Assembly: GCA_009901575.1 (NCBI GenBank)
Contig: WXYP01000003.1
Location: forward strand, 1 to 64,000
Direction of reading: 5' to 3'
DNA: 64,000 nt
Source: Flavobacteriaceae bacterium R38
GTDB taxonomy: Bacteria > Bacteroidota > Bacteroidia > Flavobacteriales > Flavobacteriaceae
The notes beneath the pieces are model-generated. The model was not told where the DNA came from, ran no database searches, and saw only the letters and a list, made by a program, of their open reading frames with translations. The position numbers were made by a program, and so were the translations under genes. Shown here piece by piece: positions 44,110 through 52,761 of this stretch; the first letter of the stretch is position 1, and each line of letters starts with the position of its first letter.

Positions 44110-44970
44110 TTATTTAATAATTAAAACGTCTGTTGGAATTTCAGATAGAATATATTCGAGATCGTGCGGAAAAATTCTATCTATTAAAGCTGTTTTTGTA
44201 GGAGCATTCATAACTAATAAGTCTGCCCGCGCTACTTTGGCATAATGTCCTATAGAATACCCTCTTCTCCCAAAAATACTTTGCATTTTTATATTAATTC
44301 CTGTTTTTAGATCCTCTGGAATACCTTCGATTAAATCATAGACTCTTGATGTTTCTCTTTTATTAATGCGTTCCCTGACAAGTGTAGCTTTTCTTAGACT
44401 CCGGTCATCATTTACTACAACATGTACCTCATTTTGACTGATCTCGTCGACTATAGTTATCTTATTGACCCCTAATCTGTTTCCAACATGAAATGATAAA
44501 TGAATGGTTTCTTTGGTTTTTGGATCTTCAAGACCGTTTACTACAATATGTTTGCAAGGATTTCTTTGTACAGAAGGCTTAATAAGTAATAATACAGAAC
44601 AAGGAGCTTTACGCGTAAGTTTCCTGGCTATGGAACCCAAATAATACTTAAAAAGCTGTTCTCTTTGCAATGCTCCTATGATGAGAAGGTCTACGTTAAA
44701 GCTATGACATGCATCGAGAATTATTTTTACAGGATTCCCCTGTTCCCAAACCATATCAATTTGATCTCTTTCTTCTTCAAATTCGCTCATTATAAGATCT
44801 AACACCTCGGTTTTTTGAACAGTTTTTTCTCCGACATGAACTAAAATCAATTTTGCTCTAAAAAATGAAGAAAGTCGTATTGCCTCAAATAAGTTAGCTC
44901 TTAGATTTGGTGAAAAGGCAATACCTGTTAAGATGGTTTTAAATTGATATTTTTGGGATAATTTCTCCAT
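44110..44970 (-). CDS. Universal stress protein, two-domain
   Basis: 286 residues from ATG 44970; a TTG start five codons upstream is less likely. Two USP-type Rossmann domains in tandem: YQFKTILTGIAFSPNLRANLFEA at the start with LLIIGALQREQLFKYYLGSIARKL near residue 110, and a second half ending DVLIIK. The GALQ...LGS ATP-binding loop is present in the first domain. Expected cytoplasmic. It precedes the SulP gene by 4 bases and is divergent from an antiporter, hinting at ion or pH stress handling. Confidence 0.86.
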   Translation of the reverse strand: MEKLSQKYQFKTILTGIAFSPNLRANLFEAIRLSSFFRAKLILVHVGEKTVQKTEVLDLIMSEFEEERDQIDMVWEQGNPVKIILDACHSFNVDLLIIGALQREQLFKYYLGSIARKLTRKAPCSVLLLIKPSVQRNPCKHIVVNGLEDPKTKETIHLSFHVGNRLGVNKITIVDEISQNEVHVVVNDDRSLRKATLVRERINKRETSRVYDLIEGIPEDLKTGINIKMQSIFGRRGYSIGHYAKVARADLLVMNAPTKTALIDRIFPHDLEYILSEIPTDVLIIK

Positions 44971-45105
44971 GCAAAAGGCGCTCAATATATAGTTTTTTTT
45001 ATACTTGACAAAGGCTTGGAAGAAAATTGCCGGGGATTTACGGATTTAAAGCAATATGACTAAAAAAATGACTAAAAAATAGTATTTTAACCAAAAAAAC
45101 AACCA

Positions 45106-46947
45106 ATGTTAGAACTGGCAGGCATAATTATATTAGGTATTCTGGCACAATGGGTGGCCTGGAAATTTAAAATTCCGGCAATTTTACCACTAATTCTCAT
45201 TGGGTTATTGGTGGGGCCTTTTTCGACATATCTTTCTGAAGATGGTACTAAATGGATTGAACCTTTGTGGAATGGTAAAGAAGGGTTATTTCCCGGTGAT
45301 GGCCTTTTTAATTTTGTGTCACTGGCTATTAGTATTATCCTTTTTGAAGGAGGACTTACCTTAAAAAAGAATGAAGTCTCCAGTGTGGGACCGGTTATAA
45401 CAAAACTAATTACATTAGGATCTGCAGTTACCTTTTTTGGTGCAGGTTTGATTGCTCATTTCGTATTTGGATTAAGTTATAAAATATCATTTTTATTTTC
45501 GGCATTAATCATTGTGACTGGCCCAACAGTTATTAGTCCGATTCTAAGAAATATTCCGCTTAAAAAAGATATCTCTGCTGTGTTAAAATGGGAAGGAATC
45601 TTAATAGATCCTATTGGAGCGTTAGTCGCGGTACTTGTTTTTGAATTTATTAGCGTTGGAGGAGAAGGAGCATTTACTAAAACAGCCCTTATAGAGTTTG
45701 GAAAAATTGTATTATTCGGAACCTCTTTCGGATTTACTTTCGGACACGCACTGGCATTTACAATTAAAAAGAAATTAATACCTCATTATTTATTAAATGT
45801 AGTTTCTCTCTCGGTTGTGTTATTGGTATTTGTTGAATCGGATATTTTTGCTCACGAATCGGGATTATTGGCAGTGGTAGTCATGGGAATGGTATTAGGA
45901 AACAGTAAACTTCCTAACATTAAAGAATTGCTTTATTTTAAAGAATCACTTAGTGTACTGTTAATCTCTATTTTATTTATTCTCCTGGCTGCAAATATTA
46001 ATATTAGCGACCTTTTATTGGTATATAACTGGAAAACAGCCATCTTGTTTGCTTCGGTAGTTTTTATTGTAAGGCCATTAGGTGTTTTCTTGAGTGCCAG
46101 CGGATCAAATTTGAAAACCAATGAAAAAGCATTTATTAGCTGGGTTGGCCCCAGAGGGATAGTAGCAGCAGGAATCGCTTCTTTATTTGGAACCAAACTG
46201 GTGTTAAAAGGCGAACCCGGAGCAGAGTATATTACGCCATTGGTCTTTACCATGGTTTTAGGAACAGTACTTTTAAATGCGACCACGGCACGCTTATTTG
46301 CCAGGATTTCCGGAGTATTTTTAAAGAAATCAACCGGAATTTTAATTGTTGGGGCTTCAGAAGTGAGTAGATTAATTGCTAAATACCTTCTAAAAAATGA
46401 TCGTCATGTATTTTTAATTGACAGTAATAAAGAAAATATAGAAAAAGCAAAAGCGATGGGGATAGATGCAGAGGAGGCAAATATTTTTTCTGAAGATATA
46501 GGTCAGAATATAGAATTGAGTGATATAGGGTATTTAATGGCATTAACCGGAAGCAAGGAGGTGAATATGCATGCGATTGAAAAATTTAAGAAGCAATTAG
46601 GAGAAAACGGAGCTTTTCGATTGATTACTCCGGAAGAACTTAAAGATCCGGAACGTATTAAAACCTCTGAAACCTTATTTTCTGTAAAAGATGATTATAT
46701 CAATTTGATTGAAGTAGCCAGGAATTATCCAAAAATAAACGAGGTAAAACTAAAATCGAAAGAACATTTTCTAAAAGAGATAGCGGTATTAAACGAAGAG
46801 AAAAATGCAATTCCGTTATTTATTAAAGATAACGATGGAGAATTGCATATCATTTCTACACTCAACAATCATCTTGAAGTAGATAATAATTACGAATTGG
46901 TTTACCTGGGGAAGCCAATGGAACTGATTGAAAGAGAGGAGATTTAA
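45106..46947 (+). CDS. CPA1-type cation:proton antiporter with TrkA-N domain
   Basis: 613 residues. Twelve or so helices in the first ~400 residues, with IVTGPTVISPIL and AISWVGPRGIVAAGIAS-like segments (here ISWVGPRGIVAAGIASLFG) of CPA1 exchangers. The C-terminal ~210 residues begin GILIVGASEVSRLIAKYLL, a TrkA-N/RCK nucleotide-binding fold. It exports Na+ or K+ in exchange for protons. Divergent from the USP-SulP pair, so the three genes may respond to pH or salt together. Confidence 0.9.
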   Translation: MLELAGIIILGILAQWVAWKFKIPAILPLILIGLLVGPFSTYLSEDGTKWIEPLWNGKEGLFPGDGLFNFVSLAISIILFEGGLTLKKNEVSSVGPVITKLITLGSAVTFFGAGLIAHFVFGLSYKISFLFSALIIVTGPTVISPILRNIPLKKDISAVLKWEGILIDPIGALVAVLVFEFISVGGEGAFTKTALIEFGKIVLFGTSFGFTFGHALAFTIKKKLIPHYLLNVVSLSVVLLVFVESDIFAHESGLLAVVVMGMVLGNSKLPNIKELLYFKESLSVLLISILFILLAANINISDLLLVYNWKTAILFASVVFIVRPLGVFLSASGSNLKTNEKAFISWVGPRGIVAAGIASLFGTKLVLKGEPGAEYITPLVFTMVLGTVLLNATTARLFARISGVFLKKSTGILIVGASEVSRLIAKYLLKNDRHVFLIDSNKENIEKAKAMGIDAEEANIFSEDIGQNIELSDIGYLMALTGSKEVNMHAIEKFKKQLGENGAFRLITPEELKDPERIKTSETLFSVKDDYINLIEVARNYPKINEVKLKSKEHFLKEIAVLNEEKNAIPLFIKDNDGELHIISTLNNHLEVDNNYELVYLGKPMELIEREEI

Positions 46948-47017
46948 AGTATCATAAAGCTTTAAATTCCATGAACTAAGTTTAGAATTTATCAACCTGG
47001 TTAAAGGCTTTATTCTT

Positions 47018-48814
47018 TTAATCGTTTAGTTTTAATACTGCCATAAATGCCTGTTGAGGTATTTCTACATTACCAACCTGACGCATTTTTTTCTTCCCTT
47101 TTTTCTGCTTCTCAAGAAGTTTTCGTTTCCTGGAAATATCACCTCCATAACATTTTGCGGTTACATCTTTTCTTAAAGCTTTGATCGTTTCTCTGGAAAT
47201 TATTTTTGCTCCAATAGCCGCCTGGATCGGAATGTCAAACTGTTGTCTTGGGATAAGCTCACGGAGTTTTTCACACATCTTTTTACCAATAGTATATGCA
47301 TTATCAGCGTGAATAAGTGCAGACAGTGCATCTACAGAACTTCCATTTATTAAAACGTCTACCTTAACCAGTTTGGAAGCACGCATTCCTAATGGAGTAT
47401 AATCAAAAGAAGCATATCCTTTAGAAACAGTTTTTAGACGATCGTAAAAATCGAAAACAATTTCAGCCAAAGGCAAATCAAAAGTCAATTCAACCCTCTC
47501 TGTAGTTAAATAAGTCTGATTGGTAATTTCTCCACGCTTTTCTATACACAAAGACATTACAGCGCCTACAAAATCGGCTTTAGTAATAATAGTAGCCTTA
47601 ATATAAGGTTCTTCTACACGGTCCATTTTGGAAGGATCCGGTAAATCTGAAGGATTATTTACAATGATAGGTGTATCTGGCTCTTTTTTTGTAAAAGCGT
47701 GATAACTTACGTTAGGAACAGTAGTAATTACTGTCATATCAAACTCGCGTTCCAAACGTTCCTGGATGATCTCTAAATGTAACATTCCCAGGAAACCACA
47801 TCGAAAACCAAAACCTAAAGCTGCAGAACTTTCTGGTGCAAATACCAGCGAAGCATCATTAAGCTGAAGCTTTTCCATAGAAGCTCTTAATTCTTCGTAA
47901 TCTTCTGTATCTACAGGATAAATACCTGCAAATACCATAGGTTTTACGTCTTCAAAACCAGCAATCATATTGGTTGTTGGATTTTCGGCATCGGTAATGG
48001 TATCCCCTACTTTTACTTCTCTTGCATCTTTAATCCCGGTTATTAAATAACCAACATCTCCTGTTTCAATAACTTTTTTAGGATGTTGCGTTAACTTTAG
48101 CGTCCCTACTTCATCTGCAAAATACGTTTTTGTAGTTGCCAAAAACTTTATCTTTTGTCCTTTTCTAATCTGTCCGTTTAAAACTCTAAAATAGGTTTCT
48201 ACACCTCTAAACGGATTATAAACAGAATCGAAAATAAGTGCTTGTAATGATTCTTCTGGATTACCTTCGGGAGCAGGAATACGTTCAATTATAGCGGTTA
48301 GAATTTCTTCGATTCCAATTCCTGTTTTAGCGCTCGCAGGAATAACTTCTTCCGGGTCACATCCTAGTAAATCAACAATATCGTCTGTAACTTCTTCGGG
48401 GTTGGCACTTGGAAGATCTACTTTATTAAGTACCGGAATAATTTCCAAATCATTTTCTAATGCCAGATATAGGTTAGAAATAGTTTGTGCCTGGATGCTT
48501 TGCGCAGCATCAACTACTAAAAGTGCACCTTCACAAGCAGCAATAGATCTTGAAACCTCATAAGAGAAATCAACGTGCCCCGGAGTATCTATCAAATTAA
48601 GGATATATTCTTCTCCGTTATGTTGATATTCCATCTGGATGGCGTGAGATTTAATCGTAATACCACGTTCACGTTCCAGATCCATATTATCTAATAACTG
48701 ATCCTGTTTCTCCCGTTCTGTAACTGCTCCGGTATAATCCAACAGCCTGTCGGCTAATGTACTTTTACCATGATCGATATGAGCGATAATACAAAAATTG
48801 CGAATGTGCTTCAT
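47018..48814 (-). CDS. lepA: Elongation factor 4 (LepA)
   Basis: 598 residues, standard length. G1 motif [11 protein letters not shown]2/G3 [10 protein letters not shown] and DTPGHVDF, G4 NKVDLPSA, followed by domain II/III and the LepA-specific C-terminal domain ([30 protein letters not shown]). LepA is a ribosome-binding GTPase promoting back-translocation or helping ribosome function under stress. Confidence 0.97.
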   Translation of the reverse strand: MKHIRNFCIIAHIDHGKSTLADRLLDYTGAVTEREKQDQLLDNMDLERERGITIKSHAIQMEYQHNGEEYILNLIDTPGHVDFSYEVSRSIAACEGALLVVDAAQSIQAQTISNLYLALENDLEIIPVLNKVDLPSANPEEVTDDIVDLLGCDPEEVIPASAKTGIGIEEILTAIIERIPAPEGNPEESLQALIFDSVYNPFRGVETYFRVLNGQIRKGQKIKFLATTKTYFADEVGTLKLTQHPKKVIETGDVGYLITGIKDAREVKVGDTITDAENPTTNMIAGFEDVKPMVFAGIYPVDTEDYEELRASMEKLQLNDASLVFAPESSAALGFGFRCGFLGMLHLEIIQERLEREFDMTVITTVPNVSYHAFTKKEPDTPIIVNNPSDLPDPSKMDRVEEPYIKATIITKADFVGAVMSLCIEKRGEITNQTYLTTERVELTFDLPLAEIVFDFYDRLKTVSKGYASFDYTPLGMRASKLVKVDVLINGSSVDALSALIHADNAYTIGKKMCEKLRELIPRQQFDIPIQAAIGAKIISRETIKALRKDVTAKCYGGDISRKRKLLEKQKKGKKKMRQVGNVEIPQQAFMAVLKLND

Positions 48815-48943
48815 TAATCTATGCTTAGCATTAAAACGGCAAAGATAATTGTTTCCCTTTTGTTAGCCGCTATAAGCATTAATTAAAATTATGAGCTGCT
48901 GTTATTGAATATTATAACTAAGTTTTGATTGTTTATAAAACTA

Positions 48944-48951
48944 TATCTTTG
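48944..48951 (+). promoter_or_regulatory. Promoter element before dusB
   Basis: TATCTTTG (48944-48951) matches TAnnTTTG, and a TTG lies 16 bases upstream (48925-48927). It lies 19 bases ahead of the chosen start, and because it falls inside a longer frame beginning at 48929, it decides in favour of the ATG at 48971. Confidence 0.65.
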
Positions 48952-48970
48952 TACCCTGGAAAAAGGAAAG

Positions 48971-49969
48971 ATGAATATGGTTAAAATAGGAAACATAGAA
49001 GTTGGAGAATTTCCATTGTTACTGGCACCTATGGAAGATGTTAGCGACCCGCCTTTTCGTGCATTGTGTAAAGAGCAGGGAGCAGATGTGGTATACACCG
49101 AGTTTATTTCCAGTGAAGGTTTAATTCGTGATGCTTCTAAGAGCGTGATGAAATTAGATATTTATGAAAAGGAACGCCCGGTTGGAATCCAGATTTTTGG
49201 AGCGAATTTAGATTCTATGTTACGTTCTGTTGAGATCGTAGAAAAATCCAACCCGGATATTATTGATATCAATTTTGGTTGTCCGGTTAAAAAAGTAGTG
49301 AGTAAAGGAGCTGGAGCCGGAATTTTAAAAGACATAGACCTGATGGTTTCTTTGACAGAAGCCATGGTCAAGCATACTCATTTGCCTGTTACGGTAAAAA
49401 CTCGATTAGGCTGGGATCATGATTCTATTAGAATTGTTGAGGTAGCAGAGCGCCTACAGGATGTAGGATGTAAGGCAATTGCGATCCATGGTCGTACACG
49501 AGCTCAGATGTATAAAGGAGAAGCAGACTGGAAACCAATTGCAGAAGTAAAGAATAACCAGAGAATGCATATTCCTGTGTTTGGAAACGGAGATGTGAAT
49601 AGTCCGGAGAGGGCTGTAGAAATGAGAGATCAATATGGCCTGGATGGAGCCATGATTGGAAGAGCAAGTATTGGATATCCATGGTTTTTTAAAGAAGTAA
49701 AGCATTATTTTAAAACAGGAGAACATTTGGCTCCGCCAACTATACAAGAACGAGTAGAAGCTGCGCGCAGACATTTACAAATGTCAATCGACTGGAAAGG
49801 AGAAAAATTAGGAGTTTTTGAAACCCGTAGGCATTATACTAACTATTTTAAGGGGATCCCGAATTTTAAAGCATATAGAATGAAAATGGTGACTAGTGAT
49901 GATGCTTCAGATGTTTTTGCTGCTTTTGATGAGGTTTTAGAAAAGTTTGGCGACTACCAGTTTGTGTGA
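48971..49969 (+). CDS. dusB: tRNA dihydrouridine synthase (DusB type)
   Basis: 332 residues from MNMVKIGNIEVGEFPLLLAP, with AAGGAAAG before the start. Hallmarks: LAPMEDVSDPPFR at the start, the catalytic Cys in NFGCPVKKV, AIHGRTRAQMYKGEADW, and GNGDVNSPERA plus MIGRASIGYPWFF, the FMN-binding loops. Reduces specific uridines of tRNA using FMN and NADPH. Longer in-frame start at 48929 (TTG) is rejected because of the promoter. Confidence 0.94.
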   Translation: MNMVKIGNIEVGEFPLLLAPMEDVSDPPFRALCKEQGADVVYTEFISSEGLIRDASKSVMKLDIYEKERPVGIQIFGANLDSMLRSVEIVEKSNPDIIDINFGCPVKKVVSKGAGAGILKDIDLMVSLTEAMVKHTHLPVTVKTRLGWDHDSIRIVEVAERLQDVGCKAIAIHGRTRAQMYKGEADWKPIAEVKNNQRMHIPVFGNGDVNSPERAVEMRDQYGLDGAMIGRASIGYPWFFKEVKHYFKTGEHLAPPTIQERVEAARRHLQMSIDWKGEKLGVFETRRHYTNYFKGIPNFKAYRMKMVTSDDASDVFAAFDEVLEKFGDYQFV

Positions 49970-49991
49970 TTAGTTTTAATGTATGCCCTAT

Positions 49992-50070
49992 GTCATTCCT
50001 GCGAAGGCAGGAATCTAAACTTTTTAATAGCCTATCATTTATTATGGATTCCTGCCTTTGCAGGAATGAC
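49992..50070. repeat. Dispersed TCATTCCTGC palindromic repeat, copy 2
   Basis: 79 bases with terminal inverted repeats: GTCATTCCTGCGAAGGCAGG and CCTGCCTTTGCAGGAATGAC. Matches 35742-35820 including the shared internal AATCTAAACTTT. It lies between the convergent dusB and FtsX-type genes and can form a strong hairpin that would act as a terminator for both. Confidence 0.8.
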
Positions 50071-50102
50071 AACTTAATAATGCGAAAGTTTCTTAGGATT
50101 TC

Positions 50103-51311
50103 TTAAGTTGAACTTATTGTAATTAAATTCCCGGAAACTCGTACCGAAGATATTTTTGCAGCGATAAATCCTAAGATAAAAATGGTTATAAAAACAATAA
50201 AGATATTTACAAATTGAAACTCCATTGGATAAGCAAGAGACGGAGTAATTTTAATAAGGCCAAAAGTAGTTTGTAACCAGGTGATTAATACTCCGAGAGC
50301 AATTCCCATAACCCCACCAATAATAACTAAAAGCATTCCCTGAATAAAGAAAATCCGTTTAAGATCACGAATTGTAGCGCCAAGGTTAAACAGGGTAGTT
50401 AAATTGTCTTTTTTGTCTAGAATCATCATAATAATAGCACCGACAACATTGAATAGAGCAATAACCAAAACCAGTGTAAAAATCAGGTAAGTCATTAAAT
50501 TTTCTGTATTCAGCATTTTATAAAGAGAATCGTTGAGTTGTTCCCTGTTTTTTGCTATCACATTACTTCCAAATATTTCTGAAACTGATTTTTTTATAAA
50601 TGCATCATCATGATTTGGAGATAATTTTAGATTGATGCCAGTGATTTCACCCTCTTCTTTTTGAAGCAGTTCTTGTACAGTAACAAGAGGTGCAAAAATA
50701 TATTTTTTGTCGATATCTTCACTTAAAGAGTATACCCCACTTGCAACGGTACGTAATTCATTAAAAGGTTTTATTTGATTGTTAAGACTACCTTTACCTA
50801 ATTTCGGAACAATAACAGATAAAGAATTTATATAATCATTGACACTTAACCCCAGGTCAAGAGAAATTCCGTATCCTGCAACCACTTCATCAGATTGCGT
50901 AAACCAGTTTCCAAAAAAGATAATGCTGTCAATAGCTACAATACTATTATATTTTTGATCGACTCCTTTTATATAAGCGACATCATTTTTTTGCTTATAC
51001 TTTAAAAAAACACGTTCTTCAATTTCTGTAGAATACGAAACAACGCCTTCTATATTTCTCAGTTGTTCTTTTTGGATATCATTTATTTTGAAAAACTTAC
51101 CTGAAGCGGTGGTAATTTTCATATCAGGATCAAAAGAATCGCTAAAAGAAAGATCAAAACTTTTTAAACCGGCAAATCCTGATAAAACAATAAATAATGA
51201 AGCAGTACCAATGACGATGACTAAAAAAGTAACCCAATTAATGATATTAACAGCATTTTGACTGCTTTTTGAAAAAAGATATCTCCTGGCTATATAAAAA
51301 GGAAAATGCAC
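50103..51311 (-). CDS. FtsX/LolC-type ABC transporter permease
   Basis: 402 residues. One N-terminal transmembrane helix (WVTFLVIVIGTASLFIVLSG), a large periplasmic domain (~50-265), then three C-terminal helices (LMTYLIFTLVLVIALFNVVGAIIMMIL, IRDLKRIFFIQGMLLVIIGGVMGIALG and the last ~25 residues) as in LolC/LolE or MacB. LolC/E-type permeases release lipoproteins from the inner membrane. No ATPase gene is adjacent, as is usual in Bacteroidota. Follows rbfA directly (4-base gap). Confidence 0.88.
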   Translation of the reverse strand: MHFPFYIARRYLFSKSSQNAVNIINWVTFLVIVIGTASLFIVLSGFAGLKSFDLSFSDSFDPDMKITTASGKFFKINDIQKEQLRNIEGVVSYSTEIEERVFLKYKQKNDVAYIKGVDQKYNSIVAIDSIIFFGNWFTQSDEVVAGYGISLDLGLSVNDYINSLSVIVPKLGKGSLNNQIKPFNELRTVASGVYSLSEDIDKKYIFAPLVTVQELLQKEEGEITGINLKLSPNHDDAFIKKSVSEIFGSNVIAKNREQLNDSLYKMLNTENLMTYLIFTLVLVIALFNVVGAIIMMILDKKDNLTTLFNLGATIRDLKRIFFIQGMLLVIIGGVMGIALGVLITWLQTTFGLIKITPSLAYPMEFQFVNIFIVFITIFILGFIAAKISSVRVSGNLITISST

Positions 51312-51315
51312 CCTC

Positions 51316-51708
51316 TTAAGATTTTTTTCTTTTGTCTAATAAATCCCGATTGTCAATAGGATTGTCTTTCCCTTTTAAAGATTGCTCGATCTTATCGATA
51401 TATTCCAGCGAATCATCTATAAAAAAAGTTAATTTCGGAACTCTTCTAAGCTGATTTCGAGTGCGTTGTGCTAATTCGTGCTTTATCAAAGGCTCGTTAG
51501 ACTGTATCCCTTCCAGCAATGCATCACTGTCTTTGTGAGGAAAAATACTTAGATATACTTTGGCAATTGAAAGATCTGTAGTTACAGAAACTTTAGTTAC
51601 AGAGATTAAAGTTCCTCTAAGTCCGCCTTCTTTTGCTGCTTTTTGCAGAATATCAACCAAATCTCTTTGTATAACTCCTGCTACTTTCTGTTGCCTGTTT
51701 GTTTCCAT
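51316..51708 (-). CDS. rbfA: Ribosome-binding factor A
   Basis: 130 residues from METNRQQKVAGVIQRDL. Contains SVTKVSVTTDLSIAKVYLSIF and ELAQRTRNQLRRVPKLTFFIDDSLEYIDKIE, the family's KH-like core. Assists 16S rRNA maturation in the 30S subunit. A longer frame from TTG 51723 would run through the promoter box, so ATG 51708 is chosen. Confidence 0.93.
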   Translation of the reverse strand: METNRQQKVAGVIQRDLVDILQKAAKEGGLRGTLISVTKVSVTTDLSIAKVYLSIFPHKDSDALLEGIQSNEPLIKHELAQRTRNQLRRVPKLTFFIDDSLEYIDKIEQSLKGKDNPIDNRDLLDKRKKS

Positions 51709-51712
51709 ATCA

Positions 51713-51720
51713 CAAAAGTA
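51713..51720 (-). promoter_or_regulatory. TAnnTTTG promoter element for rbfA (near-leaderless)
   Basis: On the minus strand TACTTTTG ends only 4 bases before the rbfA ATG. With the usual initiation distance, the transcript would begin at or next to the start codon. Confidence 0.6.
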
Positions 51721-51819
51721 CAATTTAATACCATTTCTACTTTAAATTCACTAAATTAAAGAGCGCCTTTTGAATAAATTCAAAATAAAAATGGTATGAT
51801 AAAGTAAAGAATAATGTCT

Positions 51820-51827
51820 TATTTTTG
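51820..51827 (+). promoter_or_regulatory. TAnnTTTG promoter element for mce
   Basis: TATTTTTG matches the consensus, ending 22 bases before the ATG of the epimerase gene. Confidence 0.55.
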
Positions 51828-51849
51828 AAAAGATATTTAACAACGCTTT

Positions 51850-52251
51850 ATGAATAAAATAGAACACTTGGGAATTGCTGTTCGTGATATTGAAAAATCG
51901 AATGAATTATTTGAAAAGCTCTTGGGGAGTCCGTCTTACAAGATAGAAGAAGTAGAAAGCGAAGGCGTAAAAACTTCTTTTTTTAAAATAGGAGAGAGTA
52001 AAATAGAATTATTGGAAGCCACCAAAGAAGATAGTCCGATTGCTAAGTTTATAGCTAAAAAAGGAGAAGGGATTCATCATATTGCTTTTGATGTTACAGA
52101 TATAGAAAAAGAAGTAGCCCGATTAAAAAAAGAAGGCTTTCAGATTTTAAATGAAATTCCCAAAAAGGGAGCAGATAATAAAAAAGTTGTTTTTCTACAT
52201 CCTAAATCCACCAACGGAACACTTATAGAACTCTGCCAGGAGATTGAATGA
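51850..52251 (+). CDS. mce: Methylmalonyl-CoA epimerase
   Basis: 133 residues, a full VOC-fold epimerase. MNKIEHLGIAVRDIEKSNELF opens the first motif, GIHHIAFDVTDIEKEV gives the second metal His, and TLIELCQ ends with the Glu ligand. Interconverts the two methylmalonyl-CoA epimers between propionyl-CoA carboxylation or methylmalonyl mutase steps. Confidence 0.93.
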   Translation: MNKIEHLGIAVRDIEKSNELFEKLLGSPSYKIEEVESEGVKTSFFKIGESKIELLEATKEDSPIAKFIAKKGEGIHHIAFDVTDIEKEVARLKKEGFQILNEIPKKGADNKKVVFLHPKSTNGTLIELCQEIE

Positions 52252-52289
52252 TTGTTCTTAAAATGTTTGGAGGCTATAAAAATATGTAG

Positions 52290-52297
52290 TAATATTG
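52290..52297 (+). promoter_or_regulatory. Promoter-like element before the interrupted tRNA
   Basis: TAATATTG is one mismatch from TAnnTTTG and ends 13 bases before the tRNA-like GGTCCTATAGCT at 52311, nearly the same spacing as at tRNA-Cys. It appears to be the original tRNA promoter, now separated from the intact tRNA by the GIY-YIG gene. Confidence 0.45.
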
Positions 52298-52310
52298 CAT
52301 CCCAATTTCG

Positions 52311-52398
52311 GGTCCTATAGCTGCCCGCTCGATAGCATGGCAGACGGGGCTCAGCTGGTTACCTGCCTACCTGGCGGTAACGGCAGGCAGGGAGCACC
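52311..52398 (+). pseudogene. 5' tRNA(CAT) fragment broken by two palindromic insertions
   Basis: GGTCCTATAGCT (52311-52322), GCTCAGCTGGTTA (52349-52361) and GAGCACC (52392-52398) together repeat the first 29 bases of the intact tRNA at 52650. Between them sit a 26-base insert with CCCG...CGGG ends and a 30-base insert CCTGCCTACC...GGCAGGCAGG, a near-perfect inverted repeat. It ends where the anticodon arm would begin. Confidence 0.8.
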
Positions 52399-52413
52399 AA
52401 AAACATTTATTTA

Positions 52414-52650
52414 ATGAATGTTTACGTTCTTAGAAGTTTGAAAGACAATAGATTTTATGTTGGAATGAGCGCTGATATTGAAAAAAGAATACAAACGCAT
52501 AATTCAGGAAATGTAAAAAGTACTAAGGGATACAGACCATGGGAGTTAATTCACCAAGAGTCGTTTCCTGATAGAATCACTGCAAGAAAGAGAGAAAAAT
52601 ATCTTAAAAGTGGATATGGAAAGCAGTGGTTAAAAGAAAAATATAATTAG
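52414..52650 (+). CDS. GIY-YIG nuclease family protein
   Basis: 78 residues, a complete small UPF0213-type domain. MNVYVLRSLKDNRFYVGMS holds the GIY-YIG-equivalent (VYVL and FYVG), followed by IEKRIQTHNSGN with the Arg-x-x-x-His segment, and HQESFPDRITARKREKYLKSG with the catalytic Glu. Family members are DNA nucleases, most with unknown target. The stop TAG (52648-52650) overlaps the first G of the intact tRNA, and a fragment of that tRNA lies upstream, so the gene sits inside a tRNA locus. Confidence 0.88.
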   Translation: MNVYVLRSLKDNRFYVGMSADIEKRIQTHNSGNVKSTKGYRPWELIHQESFPDRITARKREKYLKSGYGKQWLKEKYN

Positions 52651-52723
52651 GTCCTATAGCTCAGCTGGTTAGAGCACCTGACTCATAATCAGGGGGTCCA
52701 TGGTTCGAGCCCATGTGGGACCA
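52650..52723 (+). tRNA. tRNA with CAT anticodon (Met or Ile2)
   Basis: 74-nt cloverleaf. Acceptor GGTCCTA pairs with TGGGACC (one G-T), D arm GCTCAGCTGGTTAGAGC, anticodon loop CTCATAA, T arm with GTTCGAG, discriminator A; CCA not encoded. CAT can be elongator Met, initiator Met or tilS-modified Ile; the D-arm and acceptor favour elongator Met or Ile2. It begins on the last base of the GIY-YIG stop codon. Confidence 0.92.
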
Positions 52724-52730
52724 CAGTTGA

Positions 52731-52761
52731 AAAGCTCCTCAATTTTGAGGAGCTTTTTTTA
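52731..52761 (+). terminator. Rho-independent terminator after the tRNA
   Basis: AAAGCTCCTCA/TGAGGAGCTTT hairpin with a T-run of seven, right after the tRNA and at the stop of the convergent pentapeptide gene. Confidence 0.9.

Noticed and set aside
49162-49774. Minus-strand frames overlapping dusB
   Set aside because: They overlap a well-supported enzyme gene and lack any recognisable protein features.
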